Numbered from the stretch's first letter, positions 1-13,611 are shown. The stretch: DNA of 64,000 bases from Sisyra terminalis (GCA_958496175.1 OY292274.1:35689482-35753481), one strand, 5' to 3'. The notes: generated by a model from the sequence alone, not told the origin. Numbers and translations: made by a program.

Positions 1-412
1 CTATAAAATCATTTTTCTCCTGTTTTTTGTCTCCCAATTGCCCAATTTTCCGCGAGGATGAATTTTATCCTTCAGGGTTGTCAAACTGGAGTTGTATAAT
101 ATCATTGAAAGTATAAATTTAATCTAGCACCTCAATATACAAAAAAATTTTTGTTTACTAATAATTTCACACAATTCATTAATTTCTATTGATTCTGGAT
201 ATGGTTGGAAGTACATATTTGTTATGAAAAATAAAAGTTTTTACATACGGTCTTTTTAAATTTAAATTGTTTCTTTGAGCGTTCTAGGTTTTTGAAAGCC
301 AAGGTTCTGTGAGGAATAGATGTGATATTGGCCCCAAATAAAAGTAGTTTAGTTTTTACACTTAAGAGAAAAAAAAACAATATTGTGATGGAATTGAATA
401 ATAAATTTTCAG
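1..412 (+). other. 5' flank and leader of first Cyt-b5-r copy
   Basis: No gene is visible here. A good 3' splice site (TTTTCAG, AG at 411-412) lies 9 bases before the start codon at 422. The first coding exon is therefore probably preceded by a spliced non-coding leader exon that I cannot locate. The rest is AT-rich sequence without a recognisable motif. Confidence 0.45.
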
Positions 413-421
413 GTTGCAGAT

Positions 422-1975
422 ATGCCACCATACATTGCAAATGAACTAAACACGAAAGAAATAGGTTCCTCTGGGTTTAAACGCCCGGATTGGGTTAAAA
501 CAACAAAGATTTCTTCCCATTTGTGGCTTCTCGGAAAACAAAAAGAAGATAAGACTAATGGTTTGTGGCGTGTCCATGATGGATTATACGATTTTTCGAG
601 TTTTGCTGATAAGCATCCTGGCGGAAGTACCTGGTTAAACTTAAGTAAAGTATGTGAAGCAATCAAAGTTTTTTGTAAATAAAAACAACTTAATTATTTT
701 CAATAACTCCAATATTTAGGGTACAGATATTACGGAAGCATTTGAAGCACATCATATTACATCAGCAGCTGAAAAACTGTTGAAAAACTATTTTGTTATG
801 AAAGCAGCTACTCCCAGAAATTCACCATATACCTATAAAGAAAATGGGTTTTATAAAACATTAAAACGAAATGTGCTGCCCGTTCTTAAAACTATACCAA
901 AAGATGTGAAAAGAAAAAGCAAAAATATTGCCGATTTTTGTGCTGTTTCAACATTTGTTTTAGCTATTTTAGCAGCATTTTTGAATAGTTACCTGATAGC
1001 TATTTTAGCTGGAATCTTTCTTACTTTCACTAATATAGCAGCACACAATTTTTCCCATCAAAAAGATAATTTTAGAATGTACTATATGGACCTATCACTT
1101 ATGTCATCCAGGTATTTTCTTTCTTATATTTTAATTGTAAGCAAGTAAAATCGTTTAATATTTTCAGAGAGTGGAGAATTAGTCATGTGTTGAGTCATCA
1201 TTTATATACAAATTCATGGCTCGATTTGGAAATAACACATTTTGAACCATTCTTACAATATTTTCCAACAGAAAAATCGTTACTTGTGAAATATGGCTCA
1301 TGGATTTATGGACCATTGGTGTATGCTGCCATTTATTTAGCGGAATACATAAAAAGGTAACTATATTGGGTATTTTTTTCATTATTTTTTTATCTATTGT
1401 AATTAATTTTTAGTGTTATAGGCATACTTAAGGGCTATAAAAGTTTTACAATGGCAATATTCATCCCTTTTACAGTTCCAATGTTAATGTATTTTACAAC
1501 GTCTAATTCTTTAATTAATATTTTGAAACTGTGGTTCGTTATTGTAACAACAGGAAGTTTTCACTTTGGATTAGTAGCATTAAATGCGTCTCATCACCAC
1601 CCAAAAATATTTCATGATGGAGATACGCCACGGTATGTTCTATTAAGATCTCGTTTGTTGGTGTATTGTTACTTTCGTTTTTTTTTATTTTGTAGTCAAA
1701 ATTCTGATTGGGGAATGCAACAATTGGACGCCATTATTGACCGGAAAGAAATGACTGGAAATAGTTTTATCGTTTTAACAAACTTTGGTGATCATGCCTT
1801 GCATCATATGTTTCCAAGATTGGATCATCTACAACTACCATATTTATGGCCTGTTTTTGAAAAAACTTGCAAACAGTTTGGAATAAGATTGAGGGTCAAA
1901 ACGCAAATGCATATGATTGCAGGACAATTACGACAATTAGCTCGTTCGGAACCAAATAAAAAACCACCCAAATAA
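422..1975 (+). CDS. Cyt-b5-r: Cytochrome b5-related fatty-acid-desaturase-like protein, copy 1
   Basis: Five exons: 422-649, 720-1111, 1168-1356, 1414-1632 and 1696-1975. All introns are GT-AG, 56-70 nt, and the product is 435 aa, close to Drosophila Cyt-b5-r (about 436 aa). The N-terminal cytochrome b5 domain has the haem motif HPGG at residues 65-68 and a second histidine pair at 87-88. Hydrophobic segments follow near 150-180. The three histidine boxes of membrane di-iron desaturases are present: HNFSH (185-189), HVLSHH (213-218) and HALHH (376-380). By family, this is an ER-membrane oxidoreductase that may use its fused b5 domain to deliver electrons; the substrate is unknown. The start at 422 is the first ATG after a splice acceptor. 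A poly(A) signal AATAAA lies near 2018. The gene is intact, and its intron 1 is identical to that of copy 2. Confidence 0.9.
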
Positions 1976-2469
1976 TTTTTAGATTATTTAACAAATTAAT
2001 TTTAGAAATCGGAAAAATAATAAAAAATTTCAAATGACTTCAGTTGCGTTTTTTTAAATTGATTTGTAAATCTATTACATACAACTATTTTCTTGAAGAG
2101 TAGTTTCGTAGAATACTAATAATCACGTACTAGTTTTAATCACTATCACAATCATGAAGCATTAAAGGATTATACTAATAATTGAAAATAGATTTAAGCT
2201 TTTATCACTACTACAAAAGGTTATTTGAAATTTCTTAATATAAGATGTTCAATTCTCTAGGTTATATATGGATAATAAGTATACATAAATATTTGATTTT
2301 TCTCTAAAAAATTCGATTAATTATTGATCGACTTTTTACTTCACTCTTGATTTTTACGTTTGTAACCCTCCCAATTCTTAACAGGAATGCTGAGCGGTTA
2401 GGAGTACCTTTAAAAATTTTTTTTTATTTATTTATTGAATTTAAATTAAAAATATTTAATTTTGTGTAT

Positions 2470-2516
2470 CAAGAAGCCTGAGGAAGTTACGATTAGTAAC
2501 GAAACGTAGCTAATTG
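2470..2516 (+). repeat. Hairpin repeat with hammerhead-like core
   Basis: The sequence shows CTGAGGA (2478-2484), then a 5-bp stem GTTAC / GTAAC (2486-2490 and 2496-2500), then GAAA (2501-2504). A diverged copy lies on the minus strand at 24887-24935 with the same layout, so this is an interspersed repeat. The CTGANGA-stem-GAAA order resembles the conserved core of hammerhead ribozymes found in Penelope-like retroelements. The extra A before the stem and the unclear stems I and III make that only a suggestion. Confidence 0.4.
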
Positions 2517-5500
2517 AACAATAAAATATCTAATAAAAAATAAAAAACAAAAAGATCTTAAATAACCTGAATTTTCTTCTTATTGAAAAAAATATAAAAG
2601 CTGAGATCTGATTTTTATCATCTTTTTTGATAAAATTCAAATTGCTGTCCACTTCATTGTTCACCATAATTATTATGAGCGAAATTATGTTGTTTTATAT
2701 TCAATAATTATGTCCACCCCTTTTTAATAACGAACAAGATATTGTTCTGGAATAAATAATTAAGATAAAAAAAATAAATAAACAAATAATACTAGCCTTG
2801 ACGTCGATTCACACGGAAAAGATCAGGTAGGTTCTACAGCTTAGAAATTAAACTAAGTTCATTTGAATTATTTATAACACCAAGAACAATATTTAAACCT
2901 GTAATTTTAAAGTAAGAGATAATTTATTAAAGCTTTATTCTTTCTTTGATGGCAGCCTACAGAATCAAAACAATAAGGATATGAAACAATGTATTTTTTC
3001 CTTGAAGAAGTCGTTACTTTCTAAAAAAAAATCTTCTGGTGTCTACGAATTAATTAATTATTTGGTTTCATTGAGGAACAAAAAGTTTAAGGATCTAAGG
3101 TTAAAGTCTTTTTAACGGTATGAGTGATCACATCTTACTTGCATATTACTTAAACTATTTATTTTCTTGAATTCTTTCTTCTTTCTTCTTTCCAATTTTT
3201 TATTACATAATCGTAATGTTTTTATCGCTTTATAGTTATTTAAATCACTTTAGAATCTTACAAATAAATGTACCTGGTAGCGCGAGAAGGAAAATTCTAT
3301 AGGTATACATAAACTTCACTTTTCTCTCTTTCTGTCACAGTTTAACTATAGGAATACAATACATTTTTGATAATAAAAAATTGTCATTGCCGTTTATATC
3401 CATTTTATTATAATTTTACGAGACTGTAACCATAAAAGCAATGAAAATAAGTTTAATTCATTAAAAATTATTGAACACAATAGATAATGCCTCCAGAAAT
3501 TAAAATAACTTCAATATAATTAAAGAAAAATGTTAAGTAACTCAATAATTCAACGTTTAAATATTTGCTTTCCTTTAATCTCTGGTTTTTGATCCCAACC
3601 AATCAATTTGAATTATAATACATATGAGGTTAAAAATAAGGTAGCATATCAAACCCAAATACCTACGAAATTATAACTTTCTAAGATTTATCGTTTTTGA
3701 AATTTTGATGTTTTTCAAAATAATTATCAATAATTTTTTTTTAATTTTCATTTTTAAAATATCCTTTGATTAGATTCCATTTGAACATTATCGGATTTAA
3801 ATAAAAAAAAAACTTGTTCTGCATTTCTTTTGTAATTTAGTCAACAGTTAGATTTTTTTTATTTCTTAAATAAAAACGCTATTTTGTTGTCTTAAAGATT
3901 TTCGATGTCCGAAAGATTACTGAAGCTAATGCAGGATAGAAAAGTGTAAACATTGTTTCAAAAGTTATGCTGGAGTTTAAAGATTGTAACCCAGCTAAAA
4001 TATGGCCCATAAATTGCCGCCAAACCTTTAAAATAGAAGTAAAATTACGCCAAAACAGCAGAGTAAATGCATCAGCAAGCTTTTAGCTTAACTTCACTTA
4101 TATGTTTTTTTTTACATTGCTTTCTATTTTAATTAAAGCTTTAACTATTTAGAAAATATTCGTTAAATTTTGGCAATCCCATTCTTCCGTACATACACGT
4201 AAGTGAAAACATGACACCGAAAACGTTCAACATAGATCAATGAAAGTTCCAAATTGGAAATGGTCGAAATCTCACAACAAAAATTAATTGCAATTGCTGT
4301 AGATACTTCTTAATAATTATAGGATAAAGAAGTAAAAATATTATCGTTTATGTTCAAATTAATATTAAAATTACAAAAGGAAAACTTAGATGATTGTATC
4401 AAGAGGTAAACATTGTTATACCTTACCCACTTTATTATTTTTCATCTTTGATTTTTCACGCTTTTTTAATTATTTAATAGATTAAAGATAACGTTCCCAG
4501 TGTATGATTTGAGAGGAGACCGATACAAAATCCTCCAGCTCAAAATCATAGATTAAATCAAGGGCCGCAGAGGCCGCAAAAAAAAGCAGATGTCATAGCT
4601 AAAAATATTCGTAATTGGACTGGTGTACGTAGGGTTCAAAAATTATTTAGCTTAGCCGAAAGCTGCGAACTAGTCGCCAATATAATTGCTAACGTTAGGA
4701 TCACCTAATGTAGCACTAGTAGAAGAAAATTGAATTATAGGTACTTGTTACAACTTTCAAGCACTGCTGAGTATATACCACTACAAAATAAAATTTTAAT
4801 TTTTAATTAGTAGTTGATTTACAAACAAAATTTCATGATTAAGTAAAATTTTGGGGTAAATTTAGTTATATTTGATTTGTTAGTAATGCTTTTGTAAGTA
4901 GATACTCAGAAAGCAGTTTCATGAAAGGATGATTGTACTCTTAATAATCTCACATAAAGCTGTCAGAAAAAAGTATCTTAGTTATATTGAAGTAACTTAG
5001 CTACTTTAAAGTATATAAGATATTGCATCATAGTTGCTTTATTTTGACAAAAATAACTACTATCTAAAGTACTTTCCAAAGTAACTGTATCTTATAACTT
5101 AAAAAGTACCTTACTTACCGAAAAGTAGCATAGATATCTAATGATAAGGCACAGAGTTTTATTTATATATTGTATTTTGTTCTTCAAGATTCACTTTTAT
5201 ATATATCTCTTTTATTAATCTTCTGTCATTTTTAAAGTTTGTTGTGTTTACAGGAGATTAGACATACTTAAATTGTTTCCTTTTTATTAAGTTAGTAAAA
5301 ATAAGAAGTACATTATCTGATTACTTAGCATCTTTACCTAATACGTTACGAAACTTAGTACATACACGAGTATAATACAAAAAATAATTTAAGAAATACA
5401 TTTTTCAGTATCTTTAAAATAAATTTAAGATAAGTATTTAAGTTCCTCTTTTTAAACAGTAACTAGATACCCAAAGTAACTTTGAACATTTCTAAAAAAA

Positions 5501-5559
5501 AGTGTCTTATCTGCTATCTAAACACTTTGCCAAAGTTTTTTTTGTAGCTTTGGAATCAA

Positions 5560-5562
<3 letters not shown>

Positions 5563-5638
<76 letters not shown>
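5563..5638. repeat. (AT)38 microsatellite
   Basis: An uninterrupted AT dinucleotide tract of 76 bases, self-complementary throughout. It lies about 0.8 kb upstream of the second Cyt-b5-r copy. Confidence 0.97.
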
Positions 5639-5641
<3 letters not shown>

Positions 5642-6431
5642 GTGAATTGGTTTGATATTTTAGTTGATTTTATTTAGTAGATTGAAATTTATTTCATATT
5701 TGTTGAAAAGCCCGAAAAATTGTGGTTGCTTTGTCCGGTTGGTAAATCGATCTCTACCCTGATCTCCGATCCATTCTCGGGCTAATTGCAGTGTCCTGCT
5801 CGCAATGCGTGGAGAGCCTTAACCTGCTATCACAAATGTGGTGTTCAACCACATATACATAATAGAAATAAGAAGAGTTATTGCGTAACAAACACGAAAA
5901 TCGTTGTGTAGTCCATTATTTTTTACAAAAACTATTAATTATTGATGACTTGAAATAAACTATTGATGAATAATATTTCTTATTTAAAAGCAAAATTCTT
6001 ACAAATTCATCCCGGTCATTTAATAAATGCAATTCAAATCAATCATTAAAATACTTTTCTTTCTCCGATACTTATTATTATATTAGTACAGAAATTTCAC
6101 AAGTTGGTAGTTACTAAAAGACGCAATAAATTAGTCCTAATTTCTATATCTATATTCAAATAAGGTCGATTTTTTCATCCTTTAAATCGCTATTCATAAT
6201 AAGCACCCAACAGGTCAATGTCTTGAATTATGCATTTGTATGATTAATATCTACATTGTAATTAATAAATCATAAATAATTGTAATTGTTTTTAAATTCA
6301 ATATGAGTATTAAATGCAATGATATCAAACTATATTTCACAAACATTATATTCATATTTAATTTCACACAGCTAGGTAAGAAAATAAAATTCTACAGTGG
6401 ATTTAAAGTAAACTTTCTTTAAGACGAAATA

Positions 6432-8026
6432 ATGTCTTCACATTTTACAAGTGAGTCAGAAACAATTAAAGTTAGTTCTTTAGGTTTCAAAAGACCAAAA
6501 TGGCGTAACACAGCAAAAGGATCTTCACATTTGTGGCTTGTTGGAAAACGAGAAGATGATGGAGCGAATGGATTGTGGCGAATTCATGATAGATTATACG
6601 ATTTTTCAAATTTTATTGATTATCATCCTGGCGGAAGTACCTGGCTAAACTTAAGTAAAGTATGTGAAGCAATCAAAGTTTTTTGTAAATAAAAACAACT
6701 TAATTATTTTCAATAACTCCAATATTTAGGGTACAGATATTACGGAAGCATTTGAAGCCCATCATATTACATCAGCAGCTGAAAAATCGTTGGAAAACTA
6801 TTTCGTTACGAAAGCAGATACTCTTCGAAATTCACCGTATACCTATAAAGAAAATGGGTTTTACAAAACATTAAAACGAAATGTGGAGCCCGTTCTTAAA
6901 ACTATACCAAAAGATGTGAAGAGGAAAAGTAGAAATATTGCCGATTTTTGTGCTGTTTCAACATTTGTTTTAGCTATTTTAGCAGCATCGTGGAATAGTT
7001 ACCTCATAGCTATTTTAGCTGGAATCTTTCTTACTTTCACCACTATAACTGCACATAATTTTTTTCATCAAAAAGATAACTTTAGGATGTACTATTTTGA
7101 CTTATCACTTATGTCCTCCAGGTGATTTGTCGTAGGAAACTTTTGTAGAGTCCTATTTGTTAATATGTATTATTTGATATTTTCAGAGAGTGGAGAGTTA
7201 GTCATGCGTTAAGTCATCATTTATTTACGAATTCAGTGTTAGATTTAGAAATAACTGCTTTTGAACCATATTTTCAATATCTTCCAACTGAAAAATCGTT
7301 ACTTGTGAAATATGGCTCTTGGTTTTATACCCCAATAGTCTATGCAGTAATTTATATAATGGAATATTTGAAAAGGTAATTAAATACATAGTTTAGGTAG
7401 GTACATATAAAAAAATGTCCTTATTAAATGTGGTATTATAACTTAACTCTTTTTTAGCATTTCAAGCATTATTAAACGCTATGAAAGTTTTACAATGACA
7501 ATTTTCATTCCCTGGACAATACCAACCTTGATGTACTTTGCAACTTCTAATTCATTAATTAATATCCTAAGGCTATGGTTCGTTATTGTAACATCAGGAA
7601 GTTTTCAGTTTGGTTTGGTAGCTTTAAATGCATCGCATCATCATCCAAAAATATTTCATGATGGAGATACGCCACGGTATGTTTTATTACAATGAATTGT
7701 TCTATTTTTTTATTTTTCTTTTATTTTGATTGGCGTTTTATAGCAAAGATCGTGATTGGGGAATGCAACAATTGGATGCCATTATTGACCGAAAGGAAAT
7801 GACTGGAAATAGTTTTATAGTTTTAACAAACTTTGGAGATCATGCTTTGCACCATTTGTTTCCGAGTTTAGACCATTTGCAATTACCGTATTTATTACCC
7901 GTTTTTGAGGAAACTTGCAAACAGTTTGGAGTAAAATTAAGAGTTAAATCGCAAATGCAATTGATAAAAGGTCAGTTTCGACAATTGGCTCGTTTGGAAC
8001 CGAACAAAAATCCTCCTGGGTCATAA
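6432..8026 (+). CDS. Cyt-b5-r: Cytochrome b5-related fatty-acid-desaturase-like protein, copy 2
   Basis: Five exons: 6432-6659, 6730-7121, 7187-7375, 7458-7676 and 7744-8026. They match copies 1 and 3 in length (228, 392, 189, 219) except that the last exon is 3 nt longer, giving 436 aa. Haem motif HPGG follows IDY. The histidine boxes are HNFFH, HALSHH and HALHH. No stop or frameshift is present, so the gene looks functional. The exon 2 donor is GTGATT, weaker than in the other copies. Intron 1 (6660-6729, 70 nt) is identical to intron 1 of copy 1, while introns 2-4 differ in length and sequence. A poly(A) signal AATAAA lies near 8080. The role is inferred from family only: membrane-bound, di-iron, b5-fused desaturase or hydroxylase-like enzyme. 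Confidence 0.9.
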
Positions 8027-10360
8027 TTATGACTATTTCATTTTATTGAATGTATTCAAAAAATTATGTAACATTGGAAAAATAAAATCATTCAGCTTAT
8101 TGGAGTTGTAAATCGTGTTTTAAAATATCACATTTTGAAGTTATTAATTAATTTCCTTTTTTTTCATTATTATACTTCAAAGACAGAGAAGAACTATTGA
8201 TTTTGTTTTTTTTTTGTCAATACCAGAAACAATAAGTCGTGAGAACTATATGTCCCCACTTGTATGGAGTGCACAATTGAGTATGATTATGCAATTGTGT
8301 TATGCTAGATTTTATCAAGAAATCGAAACAATAATAATTGTCGATCGCAATTTTTGTAATGGAAAAATTCAAAATTAATCTAATAAACATTTCTCCAGTA
8401 GACCATAATTTTATTAATAAATTAGATCAGATTTTTTTAAGTAAAGTTACTAAATTTGAATAAAAATTTGATTTTAAAGCATTACAACCTTTCCACTTAT
8501 CTACTAGAAGATGATATTAAATTTAATGCAAATTTTGATCAAAGTACCTCAATTTCCTAATCAGACTTACTGCTATTAAAAATTAACAATTTGCATTTTC
8601 TTTAATAATCGATTGCCCGTTAAAATTCACACAAACAACTATTGAAATTAGTTATCCTTAGTTGGATATTCTACGAACTTAGGTACCTGGATAAATATAT
8701 AATTGGCAATATGCATACTATGAAGATTACAAAAAAAAAACAAGCATTTAACATTCCTATTCTATAAATTAAGCGACTATCTCTAAGCCTCTGTTCTAAG
8801 AACAATTTATCATGGTTGTTATCAATAGATGATTGAGTCCCTTGGATTACGTTGAAGTCACCAAGTTGAGAAGGTTCGCTGTGTGACAGAATGATGTTAA
8901 ATATCAACTCTTCAATAATAAATTATGTCTTTTTATTTATAAAAATATAGCGACATATAGTAAGTTTATGATCTTCCAGATTTAAGGGCGTCAGCTGGAG
9001 TTTGTAGAGCAGATGTTGAATAAAAGTGATCGGACTTGTTCGAAGAGTAGACTTAAACTGAATTAATCTTTCTTGTATTTTGTCCTATTTAAACAGGCCT
9101 TTTCTAGTTAAGAATTATAGGCCAATCGAAATTCAGGAGTTTAAATCGTGCATTACAATAATCTTTACTTGATTTTTAAAACCGAGCCGCTACATGATCT
9201 TTTTGAAACCCTAATTAACTATGGAATTATTACTTTGAGTTAGACCTACGACAGTTCGGTAATACCACCCATGTAGCAACTGTCAACGCTCACAATAGGG
9301 CCAATCTTGGGTCAGTTGTTAATTGTCAAGCCTTGGTCAAACGTCAACGCCATAGGTCAAGAAAATATGAATATAACTAAAATAGTTTTTATATTGTAAT
9401 GGATTTTATATTACTTTAAGTTGAAGTAATCATCATGTTTCATCCTAGATTTTCTTTAAATTTTATTTTCAGAGTTGTCAGTCTTGGCCCAGATTTGGGC
9501 CAATTATAAATTCCTACCTTGGCACTGCTTGGCACAAGCTAATATCCAAAATAAGTTAACCAACAAAATCTGTAATTACAACTAATTTACTGTACCACTA
9601 AAAATAAGAGACATCTTTATAGTTATTGCACTTATTTTTTATAATAATGATTGTATAATACTCTATGCTTGAAGACTACGTAACGCACGATCTAGGTTTC
9701 TAGTATAGCATTAAATTAATGAAACTATATGGTAAATATGGTAAACTATATGGCAAAAGTGCTTACTATGATTCAATTAAAAATTATACATCCTGATAAC
9801 ATGAAATTGCTTAATTGTTCTAAGAAGTTATTGTGGAACAAGTTTTGGTAACTGAATTATAACTAAAGTCTGTATATATTAATTATAAACTATTTCTTAT
9901 ATGATATATACATACGACATTTTTACTTTGTACTTATCTAGATAAATTTCTTTAATTATGTCATTATTTGTTTATATACTACATATTTCTTCTGGTTGTT
10001 TTATGAACAGGTGTAATGCATGTTTATAAAAATACCACTAGAAGTAAAATTAAAAAAAATCTTTAAAAAATATTTGAAAAACCTCACTTCTCTTGATAAA
10101 ATACACTAAAAGGTAAAAAATAAATTTATGAACATTTATGATAGATTTATGATAATATAGAACACCATTTGCTTTGATGTATAACTAGAGAGCTTACTAT
10201 TCTTATTAATTGACTAATATCGCTTTAATATCGATGGTGTAATCGGTGTAAAGATTCAGTTCATAAATTTATTTTTTGCCTTTTTAAAGTATTTTATCAA
10301 TAGAAGCGAAATTTCTAAAATACATTTTCAATAGTAAACACTATGTCTCTGAAATATTTA

Positions 10361-10389
10361 GACAGGGCTACGCCTGTCGGGTCAGCTAG
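10361..10389 (+). mobile_element. Helitron-like 3' terminus
   Basis: A hairpin (GACAGG at 10361-10366 pairing with CCTGTC at 10373-10378) is followed 11 nt later by CTAG|T, the hallmark of a Helitron 3' end. The same GTCAGCTAG terminus recurs in the element ending at 22871. The 5' end of this copy cannot be fixed. Confidence 0.55.
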
Positions 10390-12144
10390 TTCTTAATAAA
10401 GTACGTAAAATAATATAGTCATAAATAATGTTACCTGAAATTTAAATTAAATTTTATAGTTTAGGTATAGTTAGAGTAAGAATTAATATTTTTAATGTAA
10501 AAATTAAAAATGGATGTCTATACCAGTATTATGTATTAAGTAACATATTTCCATTCATATAATCTTTGTTAGTGCAGAAGTATCTTAAATATCAAGTGAA
10601 TTAAAATGCAAAATTCAAAATTAATATTTGCTCTGCTGTGAAACTTGACATAATTATTCGCACAGGAAATGCATTAAAAATCTTGTTTACCTACATCAGC
10701 TTTATAAAATGAATTAATTTTCTGCATTTCTCGAGTTGTGGTATTAACGTGAGGTTATTATTTTAAAAGAAATTACTTCATAATATTATTATCTACTAAG
10801 AATTTTTTACCTTAATTGTTAGTCATTTTTAAAACGTTAATTATTTTCTTGATTAAGAAGTGTTGAAAAATATCATTATTGATAAGTGGAAACAAAATCA
10901 AATAAACAATATACTAGATAATTATTTATTCTAGTGTGTGCAAGTATACATGTGGTATGTACATTCACTACTTATTTTAAAACATTATCAGTTTCATGGT
11001 TTTCTATTTTATACGTATATACACTGAGAGGCGTAAATTGTATAGACCATAAAATGTGTATCATTCTTAAAATTCACAACGATTTTTGCATTTATGGTCA
11101 CAATTTTTCAAATATTCACATAACTTATTTGAACAAGTATTTAAATGGATTGTACTTTAATCACATTGATAAGAATTAATTGTTTATAAGATCATTTGAC
11201 CTGCAAAGTTTTAATCTGAAAACAATGTTAGAATTCACATAAAACTCCTCTTCTTAAAACCTTAATTTAAAATCGAGTTTTGTGAAAACATTTTGGTAAG
11301 TTTTTATTTTACCTTCATTAATTCTGTTATAAAAATATTATACACATTGGTTATAAATTTTTAAATAAAGATATTGATAATAATTTGTCACTGATAAATT
11401 GAAATTTATTTTTAAATGAACTGTGATAAAATCGTACATTGTGTAATTAATACGTACATACTGTTTATTTCAGAAAATCATTTCAAGTGCTTAATGTTTA
11501 AAAATTGTTCATTGAAAAGATATTAGTTTCTAAACGTACACTTTTTCTTAATTATAATCAATTTTTACAGTGCAATAAGTGAAAAAGTTATTATTATTGT
11601 TAGGTATTCGTAATAATAAAGATTGTAGCGAGAAGGTGATATACCTAACTTCAACAACATTACGTGTTTGTTTCAACAATTATTGATTTTTCTCTTTACT
11701 AATAATCAATTCTAAAAACTGTTGAAAAAACCACTTGTTTCTATTATATTTTTTACTTCACTTAAATTCATTTAAATCAATCAAAATTATCTAATTTTTT
11801 CCAAAGTGTAGTAACATAGCATCATATTTAAATTTTAATTTAATTTTTGTGAAAGAAATACAAAAAGTTTAAAAATGTAATATCGTCGTAATTAATTTAT
11901 AACAAAGTAAATTTTTACTATAGCAAAAAGTATAAGAAACTAGGGGTCAGGAATTTGTGACTTGCGAACTTCATGTGGCTTTTGGCTTTAACCCAATGGC
12001 TCTTTAAAAACATTAAAGTAAAATACTGTAATAACAACCAATTTCATAAATTGCAATACATTTGTACATAACTTTTAAGCTTTTTTTTTTTTAATTTTAG
12101 TGGTGTGACTCATTTTTTCCAAAAAAAAATATAATAATGGTTCA

Positions 12145-12416
12145 TATTCTCTTTTTTTGGGAACTTTTACTTTTTGTACAACACGTTTCATTTCATTTGT
12201 GCAACGGTTTTACGACTTCGTCAGATACTAATATAATTCGTAATAACACAATTTAACTATCATTTACCTATTGACAATAAATCAATGTAATTGATAGTTA
12301 AGTTGTGTTATTCAGAATTATATTAGTTAGTTCCGACAAAAGAAGTCAGAAAACCGATGAAACGTGTACAAAAATAAAAAATTTAAAATAAAATAAAAAT
12401 TCTCAAAAAAGAGAAT
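12145..12416. repeat. Fold-back (inverted repeat) element
   Basis: Two imperfect arms of about 120 bp face each other around a short AT centre near 12275. The outer ends read ATTCTCTTTTTT and AAAAAAGAGAAT. Both arms contain GAAACGTG next to a run of A or T (in opposite orientation) and a GAAGTC word. There is no coding potential. It is probably a palindromic MITE-like element. Confidence 0.5.
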
Positions 12417-13025
12417 ATTAATAATTATAAACTAACTATGAAAAGACTTATCAAAATGTTAACTTAAACATATAATATTTTTCAAACTTTGGCTCCCGAC
12501 ACAATAAAGGTTCCCGAACCTTGCCTTTTATCAAAGCTATATAGCATGTTGATGGCGAATTTTAAAATTACTGAGAAGAATATTTTAAAGTGAACATCTC
12601 AATACATGATATTATTTTGAATAGATTTACTTACATTGAGAATATTTCAAGTTTGTTCCAATATAGGTAGGTAGAAATTATTTTGCACAAAGTTCTAATC
12701 GTTCTAATGTTAAAAGTGGAGTAGTGATGAATTTTATTTTACTTTGACTAAATTGTTATTGTTTCAAAATATCTATATATAAAGTAAATTTTGTGCAGAT
12801 TTATATATCCAGCTCTACTCCAATCGGGCACTAAGATTCACAAATAATCGTATTGAACAAAAATAGTATTTTACAGAAAGTTTAACATCGATAAATATTT
12901 TTTAATTTACTAGTAATAACTAATTCTTGAGTTTTTAATTATTTATGTCGTTTGTCTCAATTTTTCTTTTTTCATTAAGTATTTTAACAATGGTTAAGCA
13001 TAGATGGTATATAGATGGTATAGAT

Positions 13026-13611
13026 CATTGATTTTCAAAGTGGTGGGTGTGCCTCCCTAAAAAGGCACAAGGGGGCGCACTACTATGTCATAGACGTAGG
13101 TACTGCCAGATATATTACAGGAGCAAGCTTTGGAAATAAAAAATGAGTCTTCTGCTCAATATGATTTTGAGAAGATGGATAAGTCACAATTTTGAGATAA
13201 ATATCTCAGTTTATTCCAGCACAGAAAAGCAAGCACTAAAATTGTTTTTACCTTTTTCAAGTATTTATGTGTGCGAAAAAGCCTTTTCAGCAGTTGTAGC
13301 AATAAAAACAAAGTACAGCAGAAGCAAACTAGATGTTGCTAGTGATTTATGTTGTGCACTTTCTTCCATTGAACCCAAAATTGTAAACTTGCCAAAAACA
13401 TTCAATTTTATAAGTATATTGACTCTTTTATAACAAGTGTGCAAAAACAATATTTGTTATAATAAAAATATGACAATTTATTTAGTTCTCTTATTGTATT
13501 TTACGATTGTTTAACGTGCCCAATTTCTGCTTCTTACAGGGTAGTGAGCCAAAGGGCATATTAATTTTAAGCAGTAGGAGGGCATGATACCAATAAATTT
13601 GGGAACTCCTG
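13026..13611 (+). mobile_element. Decayed hAT element, internally deleted
   Basis: The element is flanked by near-identical 8-bp sites, GTATAGAT (13018-13025) and GTATAGTT (13612-13619), the target duplication length of hAT transposons. Its ends are loosely inverted (CATTGATTTTCAAAGTGG against CCAGGAGTTCCCAAATTT). About 590 bp remain and most of the transposase is lost. Confidence 0.5.
13143..13433 (+). pseudogene. hAT transposase C-terminal remnant
   Basis: The frame from about residue 24 onward reads like the hAT C-terminal dimerisation region. It has LPFSSIYVCEKAFSAVV followed by IKTKYSRSKLDV, closely parallel to the end of the intact transposase at 20533-22314 ([20 protein letters not shown], then [11 protein letters not shown]). 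Only about 70 residues are recognisable and no BED finger or DDE residues remain, so it is a fossil fragment. Confidence 0.65.

Larger units (their letters stand above)
1976..6431. other. Intergenic region between Cyt-b5-r copies 1 and 2
   Basis: No gene is seen. It holds the 3' end of copy 1, a hairpin repeat at about 2470-2515, and a stretch at about 4960-5540 dense in AAGTA/ACTTT-type words that looks like a decayed MITE. It also holds an (AT)n microsatellite and a GC-richer patch at about 5700-5860 of unknown nature. The remainder is AT-rich and featureless to me. Confidence 0.4.
8027..13017. other. Gene-free AT-rich region with repeat debris
   Basis: No coding sequence can be supported over these 5 kb. 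Items seen are a Helitron-type 3' end at 10361-10389, a short inverted repeat pair of about 25 bp (about 10109-10133 against 10259-10284) just upstream of it, and a fold-back element at 12145-12416. Short open frames at 8671-8907 (minus) and 10934-11179 (plus) have no recognisable domain. Confidence 0.4.

Noticed and set aside
8671..8907. 78-codon minus-strand frame with a hydrophobic end
   Set aside because: No recognisable domain, splice context or repeat; AT-rich chance frame.
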